A DNA stretch of 64,000 nucleotides from Bacteroidia bacterium. GTDB lineage: Bacteria > Bacteroidota > Bacteroidia > Flavobacteriales > Flavobacteriaceae. The DNA is taken from NCBI GenBank assembly GCA_030427865.1, contig JAUICK010000001.1, forward strand, positions 434,001 through 498,000, written 5' to 3'. The position numbers were made by a program, and so were the translations under genes. A model generated the notes under the pieces. The model was given only the letters and a program-made list of their open reading frames with translations, did no database searches and was not told the origin of the DNA. Below are positions 35,061 through 44,992 of this stretch, piece after piece (position 1 is the stretch's first letter; every line of letters starts with the position of its first letter).

Positions 35061-37913
35061 TTAATTGTTAATTGTCCAAGAAAGGTAATACTGAGAACCT
35101 ATAGCCCCAACACCTGGTGCGCTTAAATATTCTTTACCTGTTAAATTTGCCCCACCTAATTTAAATTCAGATTTCCACTCAGGAACTCTATAGTTAATTT
35201 GAGCATCTAAAATGGTTCTTGACTCGATAGTTGCATTTAAGAATGTTGCTTCCCATCTGTATTTATCTTGCCATCTTGCATTTACATTAAAGCCGAAATT
35301 TTTAAACAAGTCTCTTTTTCCAAATTGTAATTTTACTTTATGTTCTGGTGTATTAAAACCAGCTTGAAAATCTGGATCTGATGCTTGATCAAAATCAAAC
35401 TTTGCAAATGTATAGTTTAATCCAAGGTTAAATCCATCAAAAACTTTAGTATTCAATCCAATGGTTGCTCCATAAGAACTTACGTCTGCAGCAGAGTTTG
35501 TATAGGTTTGAAAAGCTGCAAAGTCATCACTCCCTAAAGCTACTAAAGCTAGAGGAACTTGTGCTCCTCCTGGCCCTACAGGTGCTGTTTGCGTTAATGC
35601 AACATCTCCATAAAAAGGAACCACAACGTTTTTGTTCGCAATAAAATCTTCGTAGTTATTATAGTAAACGCTTAAATCTACAGTAACATTTGTTTCTGCG
35701 GCGCTAACAATTCCTCTATAACCAACTTCATAAGCAGTTACTCTTTCTGGCTTTACTAAAGCAACATTTGCAGCAACTGGTGCAGCTATTTTTCCGTCAG
35801 CAAAATCTTGAACTGAAGATGCAGAAAAAGCATTTTCATAAGCAGCTCTACCAGAAACAGAAATTGTTGAAGAACCTGTAAAGTTTCTACCTGTACCACT
35901 AACCGTTAAAGGTTGGGTTGTATATCTGTCTAAATTATCTGGAGCAGAGCCTACTAAATAACCTCTACCTGCATTTAAGCCAATGTATTGGTCTTGGGTT
36001 GTTGGGTTTCTAAAACCTGTTTGAAAAGATGCTCTAAAGTTTTGGTTTTTATTTTCTCCTGCAGCATAGGCAAAAGATACTCTTGGAGAGAAATTACCAT
36101 CAAAGTTTTGTGCTTTGTCATAACGAATAGAAGCTGTTAACTTTAAACGATCATCTTCTAAAAACTTTTTTTGCATTTGAGTATAAACTCCAAACTCATC
36201 ATAATCTATTGGACCATTATAATCTGTAAAGATACTTCCATTAGAGTTTAGCACATATTGTCTGTAAGAACCTCCTACTTGAAATTCTGCCCACTCAATA
36301 TAATCTCTTAAATTATAGTTTGCATCTACGTGATATAGTTTTGTGTTGTCTTGAAACTTAGATCCAGTAACTAAATCTGGGTCTGCAGTAACTTTATCAA
36401 ATGCTGCTTGAAAACCTGCTGTCCCTGGTATTAATCTTCCTGCTTCTGCAGTTTGTCTTGCAATAGCATGTGCTTGGTCTGAAGTTGCCCCTCCTAAAGT
36501 AGATTGAAAATAAGCGCCTACGTATTGACCAAACCATGTGTTATCGTCTTTCCATTGTCTGTTAATGTTAATGGCAGCAAAACGTGTGTCGTAAGAATTT
36601 CCTGCATCTTCACTTGTTAAATAACCTCTTACGAAAAAGTTTTTTCCTCTAAACTCTAATTTATGTTGCTCCATAAAAAAGTCTTGGATGTTGTATCTAT
36701 TTGTTCCTTGATAAATGGTATTCCCCACACCAAACTTAGAATTCCAAATTACCTCTAAACGATCATCTCCAAAAGGTCTGTAGTTTAAAGATCCTCCAAA
36801 TTTTACGCTTTCTGCATTATAATTCATTAAATCTCTTTCATTATAACCTGTTCTACTAATATTTTCGCTTGGTATAAGTGCAGATGCTCCTGTTGGTAAA
36901 ATTCCTAAACCTTCTAAAGTTTCTGCGACTCCTTTAATATTGGTAGAAACTTCATCTCCGTAAACATTTAATCCATCATAGTTTCTGTCAGAATTTCTAT
37001 CACCAGCAATGTATCCTAAATTTCTTGTGTTTCTATAATCTGTTGCAAACCATTCTGTTCCTTTTAGATAAGAAAGAGTTGCTTTTGCGGCAAATTTATT
37101 AGAAAACGCATGAGCCATTCTTATGTTTACATCATAATACTCATTATCTCCAGCAGCATCTTGACTTGTAATTCCTGATTTTATAGAGAAACTAATTCCC
37201 TGATCTTCAAAAGGGTTTTTACTAGTCATAAACATAATTCCATTAAAGGCATTTGCTCCATATAAAGCTGAAGAAGCTCCTGGAAGTAATTCTACAGTTT
37301 TTACATCTAACTCAGACATTCCCAACAAGTTTCCTAAAGCAAAGTTTAACGCCGGTGATGAGTTATCCATTCCATCTACCAATTGCATAAAACGGGTATT
37401 GGCAAAAGTTGCAAAACCACGCGTATTAACAGATTTAAAAGTTAAACTATTTGTGTTTACATCTACTCCTTTTAAGTTTTCTAAGCCGTCGTAAAAAGAA
37501 GGGGCAGAGGTGTTTTTAATTGCTCTAATATCCATTCTTTCTATGGTAACAGGAGATTCCATAATACGTTCTGGTGTTCTTGATGCCGAAACAACTATTT
37601 CATCTAAAGAGGTTTCGTTTTCGGTTAAATTAACTTCTACCTTTTGATTGTTTTTGGTAATCTCAATTTTCTCTGTTTTAAACCCAAGAACCGATACTTC
37701 TATGGTAAAAGGTGGTTTATCTGCAACATTAAGTACAAAATTTCCATCAAAATCTGTTGTTGTTCCAACCGCTTTTCTAGAAACTTTAATGTTTGCGCCA
37801 GGAATTGTTTCTCCTGTTTTAGCATCTTTAACTGTACCAGTAACAGTGGTTTGTGCCACCATTGCTAAATTACTAAAAGCTATAAACGCAATAAGTAAAA
37901 TCTTTTTTATCAT
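35061..37913 (-). CDS. TonB-dependent receptor with carboxypeptidase-regulatory-like domain
   Basis: An outer-membrane importer of 950 residues. The start is ATG 37911-37913, giving a signal peptide (ends MVAQ); the longer frame to 37970 would put 19 polar residues before it. The order is an Ig-like CarboxypepD_reg-like domain (about 24-100, VTGTVKDAKTGETIPGANI, TDFDGNF), plug (about 110-230, DEIVVSASRTPE, VELLPGASSALYGANAFNG) and barrel. The last residues are SWTINN, so the usual terminal aromatic is absent. Pairs with the SGNH lipoprotein gene downstream. Ligand unknown. Confidence 0.88.
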   Translation of the reverse strand: MIKKILLIAFIAFSNLAMVAQTTVTGTVKDAKTGETIPGANIKVSRKAVGTTTDFDGNFVLNVADKPPFTIEVSVLGFKTEKIEITKNNQKVEVNLTENETSLDEIVVSASRTPERIMESPVTIERMDIRAIKNTSAPSFYDGLENLKGVDVNTNSLTFKSVNTRGFATFANTRFMQLVDGMDNSSPALNFALGNLLGMSELDVKTVELLPGASSALYGANAFNGIMFMTSKNPFEDQGISFSIKSGITSQDAAGDNEYYDVNIRMAHAFSNKFAAKATLSYLKGTEWFATDYRNTRNLGYIAGDRNSDRNYDGLNVYGDEVSTNIKGVAETLEGLGILPTGASALIPSENISRTGYNERDLMNYNAESVKFGGSLNYRPFGDDRLEVIWNSKFGVGNTIYQGTNRYNIQDFFMEQHKLEFRGKNFFVRGYLTSEDAGNSYDTRFAAININRQWKDDNTWFGQYVGAYFQSTLGGATSDQAHAIARQTAEAGRLIPGTAGFQAAFDKVTADPDLVTGSKFQDNTKLYHVDANYNLRDYIEWAEFQVGGSYRQYVLNSNGSIFTDYNGPIDYDEFGVYTQMQKKFLEDDRLKLTASIRYDKAQNFDGNFSPRVSFAYAAGENKNQNFRASFQTGFRNPTTQDQYIGLNAGRGYLVGSAPDNLDRYTTQPLTVSGTGRNFTGSSTISVSGRAAYENAFSASSVQDFADGKIAAPVAANVALVKPERVTAYEVGYRGIVSAAETNVTVDLSVYYNNYEDFIANKNVVVPFYGDVALTQTAPVGPGGAQVPLALVALGSDDFAAFQTYTNSAADVSSYGATIGLNTKVFDGFNLGLNYTFAKFDFDQASDPDFQAGFNTPEHKVKLQFGKRDLFKNFGFNVNARWQDKYRWEATFLNATIESRTILDAQINYRVPEWKSEFKLGGANLTGKEYLSAPGVGAIGSQYYLSWTINN

Positions 37914-38076
37914 AATTTGAATTAATTTGTTAACTATTATGCAAAATACAATTTTTTTTGAATTTCCCATTATTATACTGTTAATTTTGTCACTTTAATA
38001 AAATACAGCACTTATTTTACAATTATAATTGATTAAACAAGTCGTTTCATTTTTAAAAATTACTATTAAGATATTG

Positions 38077-38084
38077 TACATTTG
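38077..38084 (+). promoter_or_regulatory. -7 promoter box of ribF
   Basis: TACATTTG, an exact TAnnTTTG match, 21 bases before the TTG start of ribF at 38106. Confidence 0.6.
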
Positions 38085-38105
38085 CGATATTAAATTTACT
38101 TTTTT

Positions 38106-39038
38106 TTGATTACAATTCAAGATATTTCTACTTTTTCATCTAAGGAAAAAACCTTTGTTACCATTGGTACTTTTGATGGTGTGCACTATGGGCATCAAAA
38201 AATTATTGAAAAGTTGGTTAAAGAAGCTAAAAAAGCTAATAAGAAATCTGTTTTATTAACTTTCTTTCCTCACCCAAGAATGGTGTTACAAAAAGATAGT
38301 AATATAGAGTTAATTAATACCATAGAAGAAAAAAAATTACTTCTTGAAAAAACAGGGTTAGATTATTTAATTATTCATCCGTTTAGCAAAGAATTTTCAA
38401 GAATGACTGCACTCGAATTTGTAAGAGATATTTTAGTAAATCAACTAAACATTTCTAAATTAATTATTGGTTACGATCATCACTTTGGTAAAAATAGAGA
38501 AGGAAATATTGTTCAGTTAACTGAATATAGCCACTTGTATGATTTTGTAGTAGAAGAAATTCCTGCTCAAGATATTGACGATGTTTCTGTAAGCTCTACC
38601 AAAATTAGGCGCGCTTTACATTCTGGAAATTTAAAAACGGCTAATAATTATTTAGGATATCATTTTATGCTAAGTGGAAACGTTGTTAATGGAAAACAAT
38701 TGGGTGGTAAAATTGGGTTTCCTACAGCAAATATCGATGTAAAAGAAGATTATAAACTCATTCCTAAAACAGGTGTTTATGTTGTAAAATCAACAATTGA
38801 TAAAAACATAATTTTTGGTGTTATGAATATAGGAAACAGACCCACTGTAGATGGAAATCATCAAACCATAGAAGTCCATTTTTTTGGTTTCAACCAAGAT
38901 TTATATGGCAAAAATTTAACCATTGAACTCCTCTATTTTTTACGTGATGAACAAAAATTTGACTCAATAGATGCGTTAATTCTTCAGATAAAAAAAGACG
39001 AAAAAACTGCAAGAGATTATATAAAAAACAATCTCTAA
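38106..39038 (+). CDS. ribF: bifunctional riboflavin kinase / FAD synthetase
   Basis: Converts riboflavin to FMN and then FAD, in the cytosol. Length 310, normal. The N-terminal adenylyltransferase domain shows TIGTFDGVHYGHQKII and IIGYDHHFGKNREGN; the C-terminal flavokinase domain shows GGKIGFPTANID and NIGNRPTVDG. The start is TTG (38106-38108); no ATG fits the conserved N-terminus, and the promoter lies just upstream. It supplies cofactor for the flavoprotein encoded at 6412, among others. Confidence 0.94.
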   Translation: MITIQDISTFSSKEKTFVTIGTFDGVHYGHQKIIEKLVKEAKKANKKSVLLTFFPHPRMVLQKDSNIELINTIEEKKLLLEKTGLDYLIIHPFSKEFSRMTALEFVRDILVNQLNISKLIIGYDHHFGKNREGNIVQLTEYSHLYDFVVEEIPAQDIDDVSVSSTKIRRALHSGNLKTANNYLGYHFMLSGNVVNGKQLGGKIGFPTANIDVKEDYKLIPKTGVYVVKSTIDKNIIFGVMNIGNRPTVDGNHQTIEVHFFGFNQDLYGKNLTIELLYFLRDEQKFDSIDALILQIKKDEKTARDYIKNNL

Positions 39039-39045
39039 ATCTGCG

Positions 39046-39076
39046 TTGTTTAAGTCTTAAGCTTACTGTATCTTTG
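39046..39076 (+). promoter_or_regulatory. promoter of serS
   Basis: TTG at 39046-39048 (-33) and TATCTTTG at 39069-39076 (-7, exact) with 20 bases between, the Bacteroidetes layout, 20 bases before the serS ATG. Confidence 0.65.
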
Positions 39077-39096
39077 CTGCTTTAAAAGCATAGAAA

Positions 39097-40371
39097 ATGT
39101 TACAAGTACAATTTATTAGAGACAACAAGCAAATTGTTTTAGAAGGTTTAGCAAAACGTAATTTTGCGGATGCTGAAACAATTATTGAGCAGGTTTTAAC
39201 TGCTGATGAAAATAGAAGAAAAACTCAAGTTATCTTAGATAACACTTTAGCTGAATCTAATAAATTATCTAAAGAAATTGGTGGTTTTTTTAAGTCTGGG
39301 GAAATAAAAAAAGCCGCAATCTTGAAAGTAAAAACAGTTGAACTTAAAGAAAAGTCTAAAAAACTTACAGAAAAATTAACAGTTTTAACTGAAGAATTAC
39401 AAGAGTTGTTATATCAAATTCCTAATATTCCTCACGCTTCTGTAAAAGCTGGAGCTTCTGAAGAAGATAATGAAATTATTTTTAGCGAAGGTATCATTCC
39501 TGTTTTAGGCGAAAATGCTTTACCTCATTGGGAGTTAGCTAAGAAATATGACATCATCGATTTTGAATTAGGAAACAAAATTACAGGTGCTGGTTTCCCA
39601 GTGTATAAAGGAAAAGGAGCAAGATTACAAAGAGCTTTAATCAATTATTTTATTGATAAAAATGTTGAAGCTGGCTACAAAGAATATCAAGTTCCGCATT
39701 TGGTTAATACCGCTTCTGCAACTGCAACAGGTCAATTACCAGATAAAGACGGACAAATGTATCACGCAACCGAAGATGATTTATTTTTGATTCCGACTGC
39801 AGAAGTGCCCATTACCAATATGTTTCGTGGAAATTTAATGCAAGAATATGAATTTCCAATAACTGCAACTGGTTACACGCCTTGTTTTAGACGTGAAGCA
39901 GGAAGTTATGGTGCGCACGTTCGTGGTTTAAACAGATTACATCAATTTGATAAGGTAGAAATTGTTAGAATTGAACACCCAGAAAATTCTTACAAGGCCT
40001 TAAACGGAATGGTAGAGCACATTAAAGATATTTTAAGAGAACTAAAATTACCGTATAGAATTTTACGTTTGTGTGGAGGAGATACAGGTTTTACAGCTGC
40101 TTTAACTTTCGATTTTGAAGTATTTTCTACAGCACAAGACAGATGGTTAGAAATTAGTTCTGCTTCAAATTTTGAGACATTTCAAGCAAATCGATTAAAA
40201 CTACGTTTTAAAAATAAGGAAGGAAAAAGTAAATTAGCGCACACGCTTAATGGAAGCTCTTTGGCTTTACCGCGAGTTTTGGCTGGAATTTTAGAGAATT
40301 ATCAAACAGAAAATGGAATTCAAGTTCCGGAAGTCTTGATTCCTTATACTGGTTTTAGTGTAATTGATTAA
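39097..40371 (+). CDS. serS: seryl-tRNA synthetase
   Basis: Charges tRNA-Ser, also the first step towards selenocysteine where used. Length 424, normal. The N-terminal coiled-coil arm (about 30-110) precedes the class II core, with TAEVPITNMFRG, CFRREAGSYGAHVRGLNRLHQFDKVE (motif 2) and LNGSSLALPRVLAGILENYQ (motif 3). Its TAA shares TTAA with the stop of the small opposite-strand gene at 40368. Confidence 0.97.
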   Translation: MLQVQFIRDNKQIVLEGLAKRNFADAETIIEQVLTADENRRKTQVILDNTLAESNKLSKEIGGFFKSGEIKKAAILKVKTVELKEKSKKLTEKLTVLTEELQELLYQIPNIPHASVKAGASEEDNEIIFSEGIIPVLGENALPHWELAKKYDIIDFELGNKITGAGFPVYKGKGARLQRALINYFIDKNVEAGYKEYQVPHLVNTASATATGQLPDKDGQMYHATEDDLFLIPTAEVPITNMFRGNLMQEYEFPITATGYTPCFRREAGSYGAHVRGLNRLHQFDKVEIVRIEHPENSYKALNGMVEHIKDILRELKLPYRILRLCGGDTGFTAALTFDFEVFSTAQDRWLEISSASNFETFQANRLKLRFKNKEGKSKLAHTLNGSSLALPRVLAGILENYQTENGIQVPEVLIPYTGFSVID

Positions 40372-40511
40372 TTTGCTACAATAGCAACCATTAACCTTTT
40401 ATATCTATTCATCTCTATAAGTGCATTTAAATATGCGCTTATTTGTCCATTTTTCATAAACTCAATTGAGTTGTTTTTTGCGATTTCGTATTGTCTGGTT
40501 AGATCTTTCAT
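40368..40511 (-). CDS. 47-residue small protein, function unknown
   Basis: A short frame with ATG at 40509-40511 and TAA at 40368-40370, overlapping the serS stop by 4 bases. The product starts MKDLTRQYEIAKNNSIEF and ends LIEMNRYKRLMVAIVAN; it is basic and probably a single helix hairpin. A sigma-54-like promoter sits 31 bases upstream (40542-40560), which supports a real gene. I think similar small frames occur beside serS in relatives, but cannot check here. Confidence 0.6.
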   Translation of the reverse strand: MKDLTRQYEIAKNNSIEFMKNGQISAYLNALIEMNRYKRLMVAIVAN

Positions 40512-40541
40512 AATCTTAATTTTGATTGGTTATTTACAGTA

Positions 40542-40560
40542 TAGACAACTTTCGTGCCAA
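40542..40560 (-). promoter_or_regulatory. candidate sigma-54 promoter of the 47-residue gene
   Basis: On the minus strand, TTGGCACG-AAAG-TTGT matches the -24/-12 consensus TGGCACR-N4-TTGC except for the last C. Transcription would start near 40530, about 19 bases before the ATG. Confidence 0.5.
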
Positions 40561-40622
40561 AATGTTACAAAAGAACGTTTCAAAAACTCTTGGTTTAATA
40601 AAATTTTAACATATATGTTGAT

Positions 40623-40630
40623 TATCTTTG
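40623..40630 (+). promoter_or_regulatory. -7 promoter box of the TPR gene
   Basis: TATCTTTG, an exact match, ending 6 bases before the ATG at 40637. It covers the TTG at 40628 that would otherwise be an alternative start, and predicts a leaderless or nearly leaderless mRNA. Confidence 0.5.
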
Positions 40631-40636
40631 AATGAT

Positions 40637-42406
40637 ATGAAAAAACTTTTTTTCCTTTTTTTCCTTACTATCAGTAGTATTAGCTATTCCCAAAACGATT
40701 ATTTGTTAGGTGAAAGTTATTACAGAGAAGGTGAATATGAAAAAGCCACACAAATTTTTAAAAAACTCTATAACAAGAGCCCTTTTAACACCACTTATTT
40801 GAGTAAATTGATTTCCTGCTATCAAGAAACTGAGCAATTTTTAGAAGCAGAAAAATTATTAAAATCAAAAATAAAAAGAAACGCACATCAAGGTTATTTG
40901 TATGTCTATTTAGGATACAATTACGAGCGTCAACAGCAAAAAGAATTGGCAAAAACAAACTATGATATTGCTTTAAATTCTATTGATAAAAATGCTTCTT
41001 ATGGCGGAATTATAGGTCGTGTTTTTAAAGATTACAATTTGTTGGATAATGCCATTTTAGCTTACAAAAAAACGATGGCTAAAAACGAAAATGCCAATTA
41101 TAGTTTTCAAATTGCTCAGATTTATGGAGAAAAAGGCGACTTTAAAAAAATGTTTGAATCGTACATAGATTTGGTTGATAAAAACATTAATTACTACAAT
41201 TTAGTGCAACGTTATGCAAGCAGATACATTACTGATGATGCAGAAAATGAAGCCAATGTTTTATTCAGAAAAACATTGTTAAGAAAATCTGCCAGCAATC
41301 CAAAAGATGTTTGGAACGTCTTATTAAGCTGGTTATTTACCCAACAAAAAGATTATTTAAAAGCTTTTATTCAAGAAAAAGCATTGTATCAAAGAAACCC
41401 AGAAGAATTAGCGGCTATTTTTAGTTTGGGAAAAATCGCTTTTGATAATGCAGCTTATGATGCAGCACAACAAGTTTTTGGCTTTATCACTGAAAATTCA
41501 ACTTTAGACGAAGAGAAAATTGATGCGAACTTATACCTTTCTAAAATTGCTGTTGCTACCAACAATCCAGAAACAGAATCATTTTTTCAATCTCTTTTTA
41601 AAGAATTTGGTAAAAATACACTCACCATAAAATTACAAGTAGCATATGCAGATTTTTTAACCTTTCAGAAAAATCAACCTGAAAAAGCAAAACAAGTTTT
41701 AGAAGAAGCTCTACGTTTTTCTCGTTCTAAATTCGACAAGGCAAGAATAAAATTAAAATTGGGTGATATTTTAGTCTTTACAGGCAAATACAATAAGGCA
41801 TTAATTTATTTTTCTCAAATTCAAACCCAATTAAAAGGAGATGAATTAGCACAACAAGCGCGTTTTAAAGTGGCACAAACCTCTTATTTTAAGGGCGATT
41901 TTACTTGGGCAAAAGCGCAGTTAAAAGTGCTAAAAAGCTCTACAACTCAACTCATTGCTAATGATGCTGTAGAGTTATTTTTAATAATCACAGATAATGA
42001 ACCTGTAGACTCTATTCCTTCAGGTTTAATTCAATATTCAAAAGCAGAATTATTAGCTTTTCAAAATAAAACACAAGAGGCTATTGACACCTTAAATATT
42101 ATTCATCAAAAATTTAAAGGACAACCTATTGAAGATGAAGCTTTGTTTAAACAAGCAAAATTATACATTAAACTAAAACAATTTGAAAAAGCTATTGCCA
42201 ATTTCGAAAAAGTAATTGCTCTAAATCCTGAAGGAATTCTAATCGATGATGCACATTATGAATTGGCAGAATTGTACTATAATCGCTTAAATAATCTTGA
42301 AAAAGCATCAGAATACTATCAAAAGATTATTTTTGACTTTTCTTCGAGCATTTATTTGGTAGAAGCTCGAAAAAAATATCGAAAAATTAGAGGAGATGAA
42401 ATTTAA
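40637..42406 (+). CDS. exported tetratricopeptide-repeat protein
   Basis: A protein of 589 residues with a signal peptide (MKKLFFLFFLTISSISYSQ), then TPR helices along the whole length (for example GESYYREGEYEKATQIFKKLYNKSP near the start and AKLYIKLKQFEKAIANFEKVIALNPEG, then YYNRLNNLEKASEYYQKII near the end). A periplasmic or cell-surface scaffold role is likely; no enzyme domain is seen. I use ATG 40637 because the upstream TTG lies in the promoter. Confidence 0.85.
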   Translation: MKKLFFLFFLTISSISYSQNDYLLGESYYREGEYEKATQIFKKLYNKSPFNTTYLSKLISCYQETEQFLEAEKLLKSKIKRNAHQGYLYVYLGYNYERQQQKELAKTNYDIALNSIDKNASYGGIIGRVFKDYNLLDNAILAYKKTMAKNENANYSFQIAQIYGEKGDFKKMFESYIDLVDKNINYYNLVQRYASRYITDDAENEANVLFRKTLLRKSASNPKDVWNVLLSWLFTQQKDYLKAFIQEKALYQRNPEELAAIFSLGKIAFDNAAYDAAQQVFGFITENSTLDEEKIDANLYLSKIAVATNNPETESFFQSLFKEFGKNTLTIKLQVAYADFLTFQKNQPEKAKQVLEEALRFSRSKFDKARIKLKLGDILVFTGKYNKALIYFSQIQTQLKGDELAQQARFKVAQTSYFKGDFTWAKAQLKVLKSSTTQLIANDAVELFLIITDNEPVDSIPSGLIQYSKAELLAFQNKTQEAIDTLNIIHQKFKGQPIEDEALFKQAKLYIKLKQFEKAIANFEKVIALNPEGILIDDAHYELAELYYNRLNNLEKASEYYQKIIFDFSSSIYLVEARKKYRKIRGDEI

Positions 42407-42482
42407 TTGTTGGTTTATGGTTATTAATTTCTATTCTAAAAACTTTCATTAATTACCAACAATAAATAACTAACAACCAAAA
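42406..42482. repeat. AT-rich inverted repeat after the TPR gene
   Basis: ATTGTTGGT (42406-42414) and ATTAAT (42423-42428) are complementary to ATTAATTACCAACAAT (42448-42463), with AACTAACAACC following. The left part GTTGGTTTATGGTT closely matches GTTGGTTTGTGGTT at 48605, suggesting a dispersed family. It fills the 84-base gap. Confidence 0.5.
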
Positions 42483-42490
42483 TCAAAACA

Positions 42491-42820
42491 ATGTACATAT
42501 ACAATGTAACCATAAATATCGATGAAAGCGTTCATGACGAATGGCTTATTTGGATGGAAACTCATATTCTTGACGTATTAAATACAGGTAAATTTACTGC
42601 TGCAAAATTTACAGAAGTGTTGGTTGATGAAGAAATGGGTGGAAAAACCTATTCTGTACAATATACCACAAATACCAAAGAAGATTTAGACGATTATTAC
42701 AAAGAAGATGCAGATAATTTACGTGTTGAAGGATTAAAAAAATTTGGTGATAAAATGTTAGCTTTTAGAACAGAGTTACGGTTAATTAAAGAATTTTATC
42801 CTACAAATGTGAACAATTAA
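42491..42820 (+). CDS. DUF4286 family protein
   Basis: A small cytosolic protein of 109 residues matching DUF4286 (MYIYNVTINIDESVHDEWLIWMETHILDVLNTGKF, then SVQYTTNTKEDLDDYYKEDA). A ferredoxin-like alpha/beta fold is likely. It sits 3 bases before rsmA in the same direction, a frequent neighbour arrangement in Flavobacteriia. Function unknown. Confidence 0.8.
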   Translation: MYIYNVTINIDESVHDEWLIWMETHILDVLNTGKFTAAKFTEVLVDEEMGGKTYSVQYTTNTKEDLDDYYKEDADNLRVEGLKKFGDKMLAFRTELRLIKEFYPTNVNN

Positions 42821-42823
42821 TCT

Positions 42824-43627
42824 ATGTCTGTAAAAGCAAAAAAACACTTAGGTCAGCATTTTTTAAAAGATGAAAATATTGCAAAAAAAATTGCAGATAC
42901 GTTAACTGAAAATGGATATGTGAATATTTTAGAAATAGGCCCAGGAATGGGTGTATTAACAAAATTTTTGTTACAAAAAAAACCAAAGGTTACCGTTTTA
43001 GAATTAGATACAGAATCGGTAGCATATCTTAACGATAATTTTAAAAAAGAACAAATTAACCTCAACACATCATCAGAAAAATTTGAAATTATTAAAGGAG
43101 ATTTCTTACAAAAAAAACTCGTAGAAATTTTTAACCAAGAACAAGTAGCTATTATTGGTAATTTTCCTTACAACATTTCATCTCAAATTGTTTTTAAAGC
43201 CATAGAAAATAGAGAATATGTTCCAGAATTTTCTGGTATGTTTCAAAAAGAAGTTGCACAAAGAATTGCAGAAAAAGAAGGCTCTAAAGTCTACGGAATT
43301 TTGTCTGTGTTAACACAAGCTTTTTACGATGTTGAATATTTATTTACGGTTCCGCCAACAGTGTTTAACCCACCACCTAAAGTAGATTCTGGTGTAATTA
43401 GATGTATTCGAAAAGAAAATTACACACTTGCTGTAGATGAAAAACTATTTTTTAGAGTCGTAAAAACAGCTTTTAATCAACGTCGAAAAATGTTGCGTTC
43501 CAGTTTAAAATCCTTCAATCTTTCGGATTCTTTAAAAGAAGACCCTATATTTGCGAAAAGGCCAGAACAATTATCTGTTAAAGCCTTTATTTTACTCACG
43601 CAAAAAATCGAAGATAATGGCATTTGA
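42824..43627 (+). CDS. rsmA: 16S rRNA adenine-N6,N6-dimethyltransferase RsmA (KsgA)
   Basis: Dimethylates two adjacent adenines near the 3' end of 16S rRNA during 30S assembly, using SAM. Length 267, normal. Landmarks are [29 protein letters not shown] (SAM), [14 protein letters not shown] (catalytic NFPY) and [12 protein letters not shown], then [10 protein letters not shown]. The last codons overlap mgtE by 11 bases. Confidence 0.96.
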   Translation: MSVKAKKHLGQHFLKDENIAKKIADTLTENGYVNILEIGPGMGVLTKFLLQKKPKVTVLELDTESVAYLNDNFKKEQINLNTSSEKFEIIKGDFLQKKLVEIFNQEQVAIIGNFPYNISSQIVFKAIENREYVPEFSGMFQKEVAQRIAEKEGSKVYGILSVLTQAFYDVEYLFTVPPTVFNPPPKVDSGVIRCIRKENYTLAVDEKLFFRVVKTAFNQRRKMLRSSLKSFNLSDSLKEDPIFAKRPEQLSVKAFILLTQKIEDNGI

Positions 43628-44966
43628 AATTACTAATGACTTTTTCGAAAATCTAACAAATCTCATCAAAAATAATGATGATAAAGCAATTTCTAAATTG
43701 TTTGAAGAAGTACATTATGCAGATATTGCAGAGATTTTAGACGAAGTTAACTTTGAGGAAGCTGTTTACATCATTAAACTTCTAGATAGCGAAAAAACGT
43801 CTGAAATCTTGATGGAATTAGACGAAGATATTCGTGAGAAAATTCTTGAAAACCTGTCTGCAAAAGAAATAGCCGAAGAAGTAGAAGAAATGGATTCTGA
43901 TGATGCTGCTGACATTATTGGAGAGCTGTCTCAAGACAGACAAGAGCGTGTAATTAAAGCCTTAGATGATGATGAATTAGCTGCAGACATTAAAGAATTA
44001 TTATCTTACGAAGATGAAACTGCGGGTTCTTTAATGGCAAAAGAATTGGTAAAAGTCTATGAAACTTGGACAGTTGCTGGTTGTATGCGTAGAATTCGCG
44101 GTCAAGCAAAAGATGTAACCAGAGTTCACTCTATTTATGTGGTAGATAAAGAAGATAAGTTAGTAGGAAGATTATCGTTAAAAGATTTAATTATTGCTAA
44201 ATCTGATCAAAAAATTTCAGAAATTTCTAAATCTAAAGTAGATGCTGTAAATGTTTCTATGGATGATGAAGAAGTAGCAAAAATTATGGCGAAATACGAT
44301 TTAGAAGCTATTCCTGTTGTAGATGACCATAACGTTTTATTAGGAAGAATTACCATTGATGATATTGTTGATGTTTTAAAAGACGAAGCAGAAAGAGATT
44401 ACCAATTAGCAGCGGGTTTAACAAAAGATGTAGATTCTGATGATAGTATTTTACAATTAACAAGAGCACGTTTGCCTTGGTTATTTTTAGGTTTAATTGG
44501 CGGTATTGGCGCTTTTTTAATTATGGAAGGTTTTCATGGGGTGTTTTCTAAATATGCAGCATTGTTCTTTTTTACGCCATTAATTGCGGCAATGGCTGGT
44601 AATGTTGGTGTACAATCATCTGCAATTATTGTACAAGGTTTGGCTAATGACGATGTAAAAGGAAGTATTAATAGTAGGCTATTAAAAGAAATGCTCTTGG
44701 CACTTTTAAATGGTGTTATTTTAGCGCTTTTTCTAATGCTTTTTGTATGGATTATTAAAGGAAAAATAGATTTGGCTTTAGCCGTTTCTGTGTCTTTGGT
44801 TGCTGTGATTGTAGTCGCTGGTTTAATAGGAACTTTTGTGCCATTATTTTTAAACAAAAGAGGTATAGACCCCGCAATTGCTACTGGTCCTTTTATTACT
44901 ACATCTAATGATATTTTTGGAATTTTAATCTATTTTTTAATTGCAAAAATGATTTTAGGTATATAA
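43617..44966 (+). CDS. mgtE: magnesium transporter MgtE
   Basis: A Mg2+ channel/transporter. I use ATG 43617 (449 residues, [10 protein letters not shown]) rather than the longer frame at 43551, which lies wholly in rsmA. The order is the N domain (about 1-130, repeats of [15 protein letters not shown] type), two CBS domains (about 135-255, [34 protein letters not shown]), a connecting helix and five TM helices (about 285-449, [23 protein letters not shown]). CBS domains gate the pore by sensing Mg2+. Confidence 0.94.
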   Translation: MAFEITNDFFENLTNLIKNNDDKAISKLFEEVHYADIAEILDEVNFEEAVYIIKLLDSEKTSEILMELDEDIREKILENLSAKEIAEEVEEMDSDDAADIIGELSQDRQERVIKALDDDELAADIKELLSYEDETAGSLMAKELVKVYETWTVAGCMRRIRGQAKDVTRVHSIYVVDKEDKLVGRLSLKDLIIAKSDQKISEISKSKVDAVNVSMDDEEVAKIMAKYDLEAIPVVDDHNVLLGRITIDDIVDVLKDEAERDYQLAAGLTKDVDSDDSILQLTRARLPWLFLGLIGGIGAFLIMEGFHGVFSKYAALFFFTPLIAAMAGNVGVQSSAIIVQGLANDDVKGSINSRLLKEMLLALLNGVILALFLMLFVWIIKGKIDLALAVSVSLVAVIVVAGLIGTFVPLFLNKRGIDPAIATGPFITTSNDIFGILIYFLIAKMILGI

Positions 44967-44992
44967 AAAAACCTTCCAGATATACTGAAAGG
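44966..44992 (-). terminator. terminator between mgtE and the minus-strand transcription unit
   Basis: CCTTCCAG (44972-44979) pairs with CTGAAAGG (44985-44992) with one mismatch. On the minus strand it is followed by seven Ts, so it fits best as a leftward terminator; the rightward side has only a loose T-rich tail for mgtE. Confidence 0.6.

Noticed and set aside
37914..37970. N-terminal extension of the TonB receptor at 35061-37913
   Set aside because: It puts 19 residues before a clear signal peptide; ATG 37913 fits all receptors of this type.
40628..40636. TTG start of the TPR protein at 40628
   Set aside because: It overlaps the -7 box 40623-40630, and the signal peptide begins at ATG 40637.
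43551..43616. Longer mgtE start inside rsmA
   Set aside because: The extra 22 residues come from another frame of rsmA and are not part of the MgtE family.
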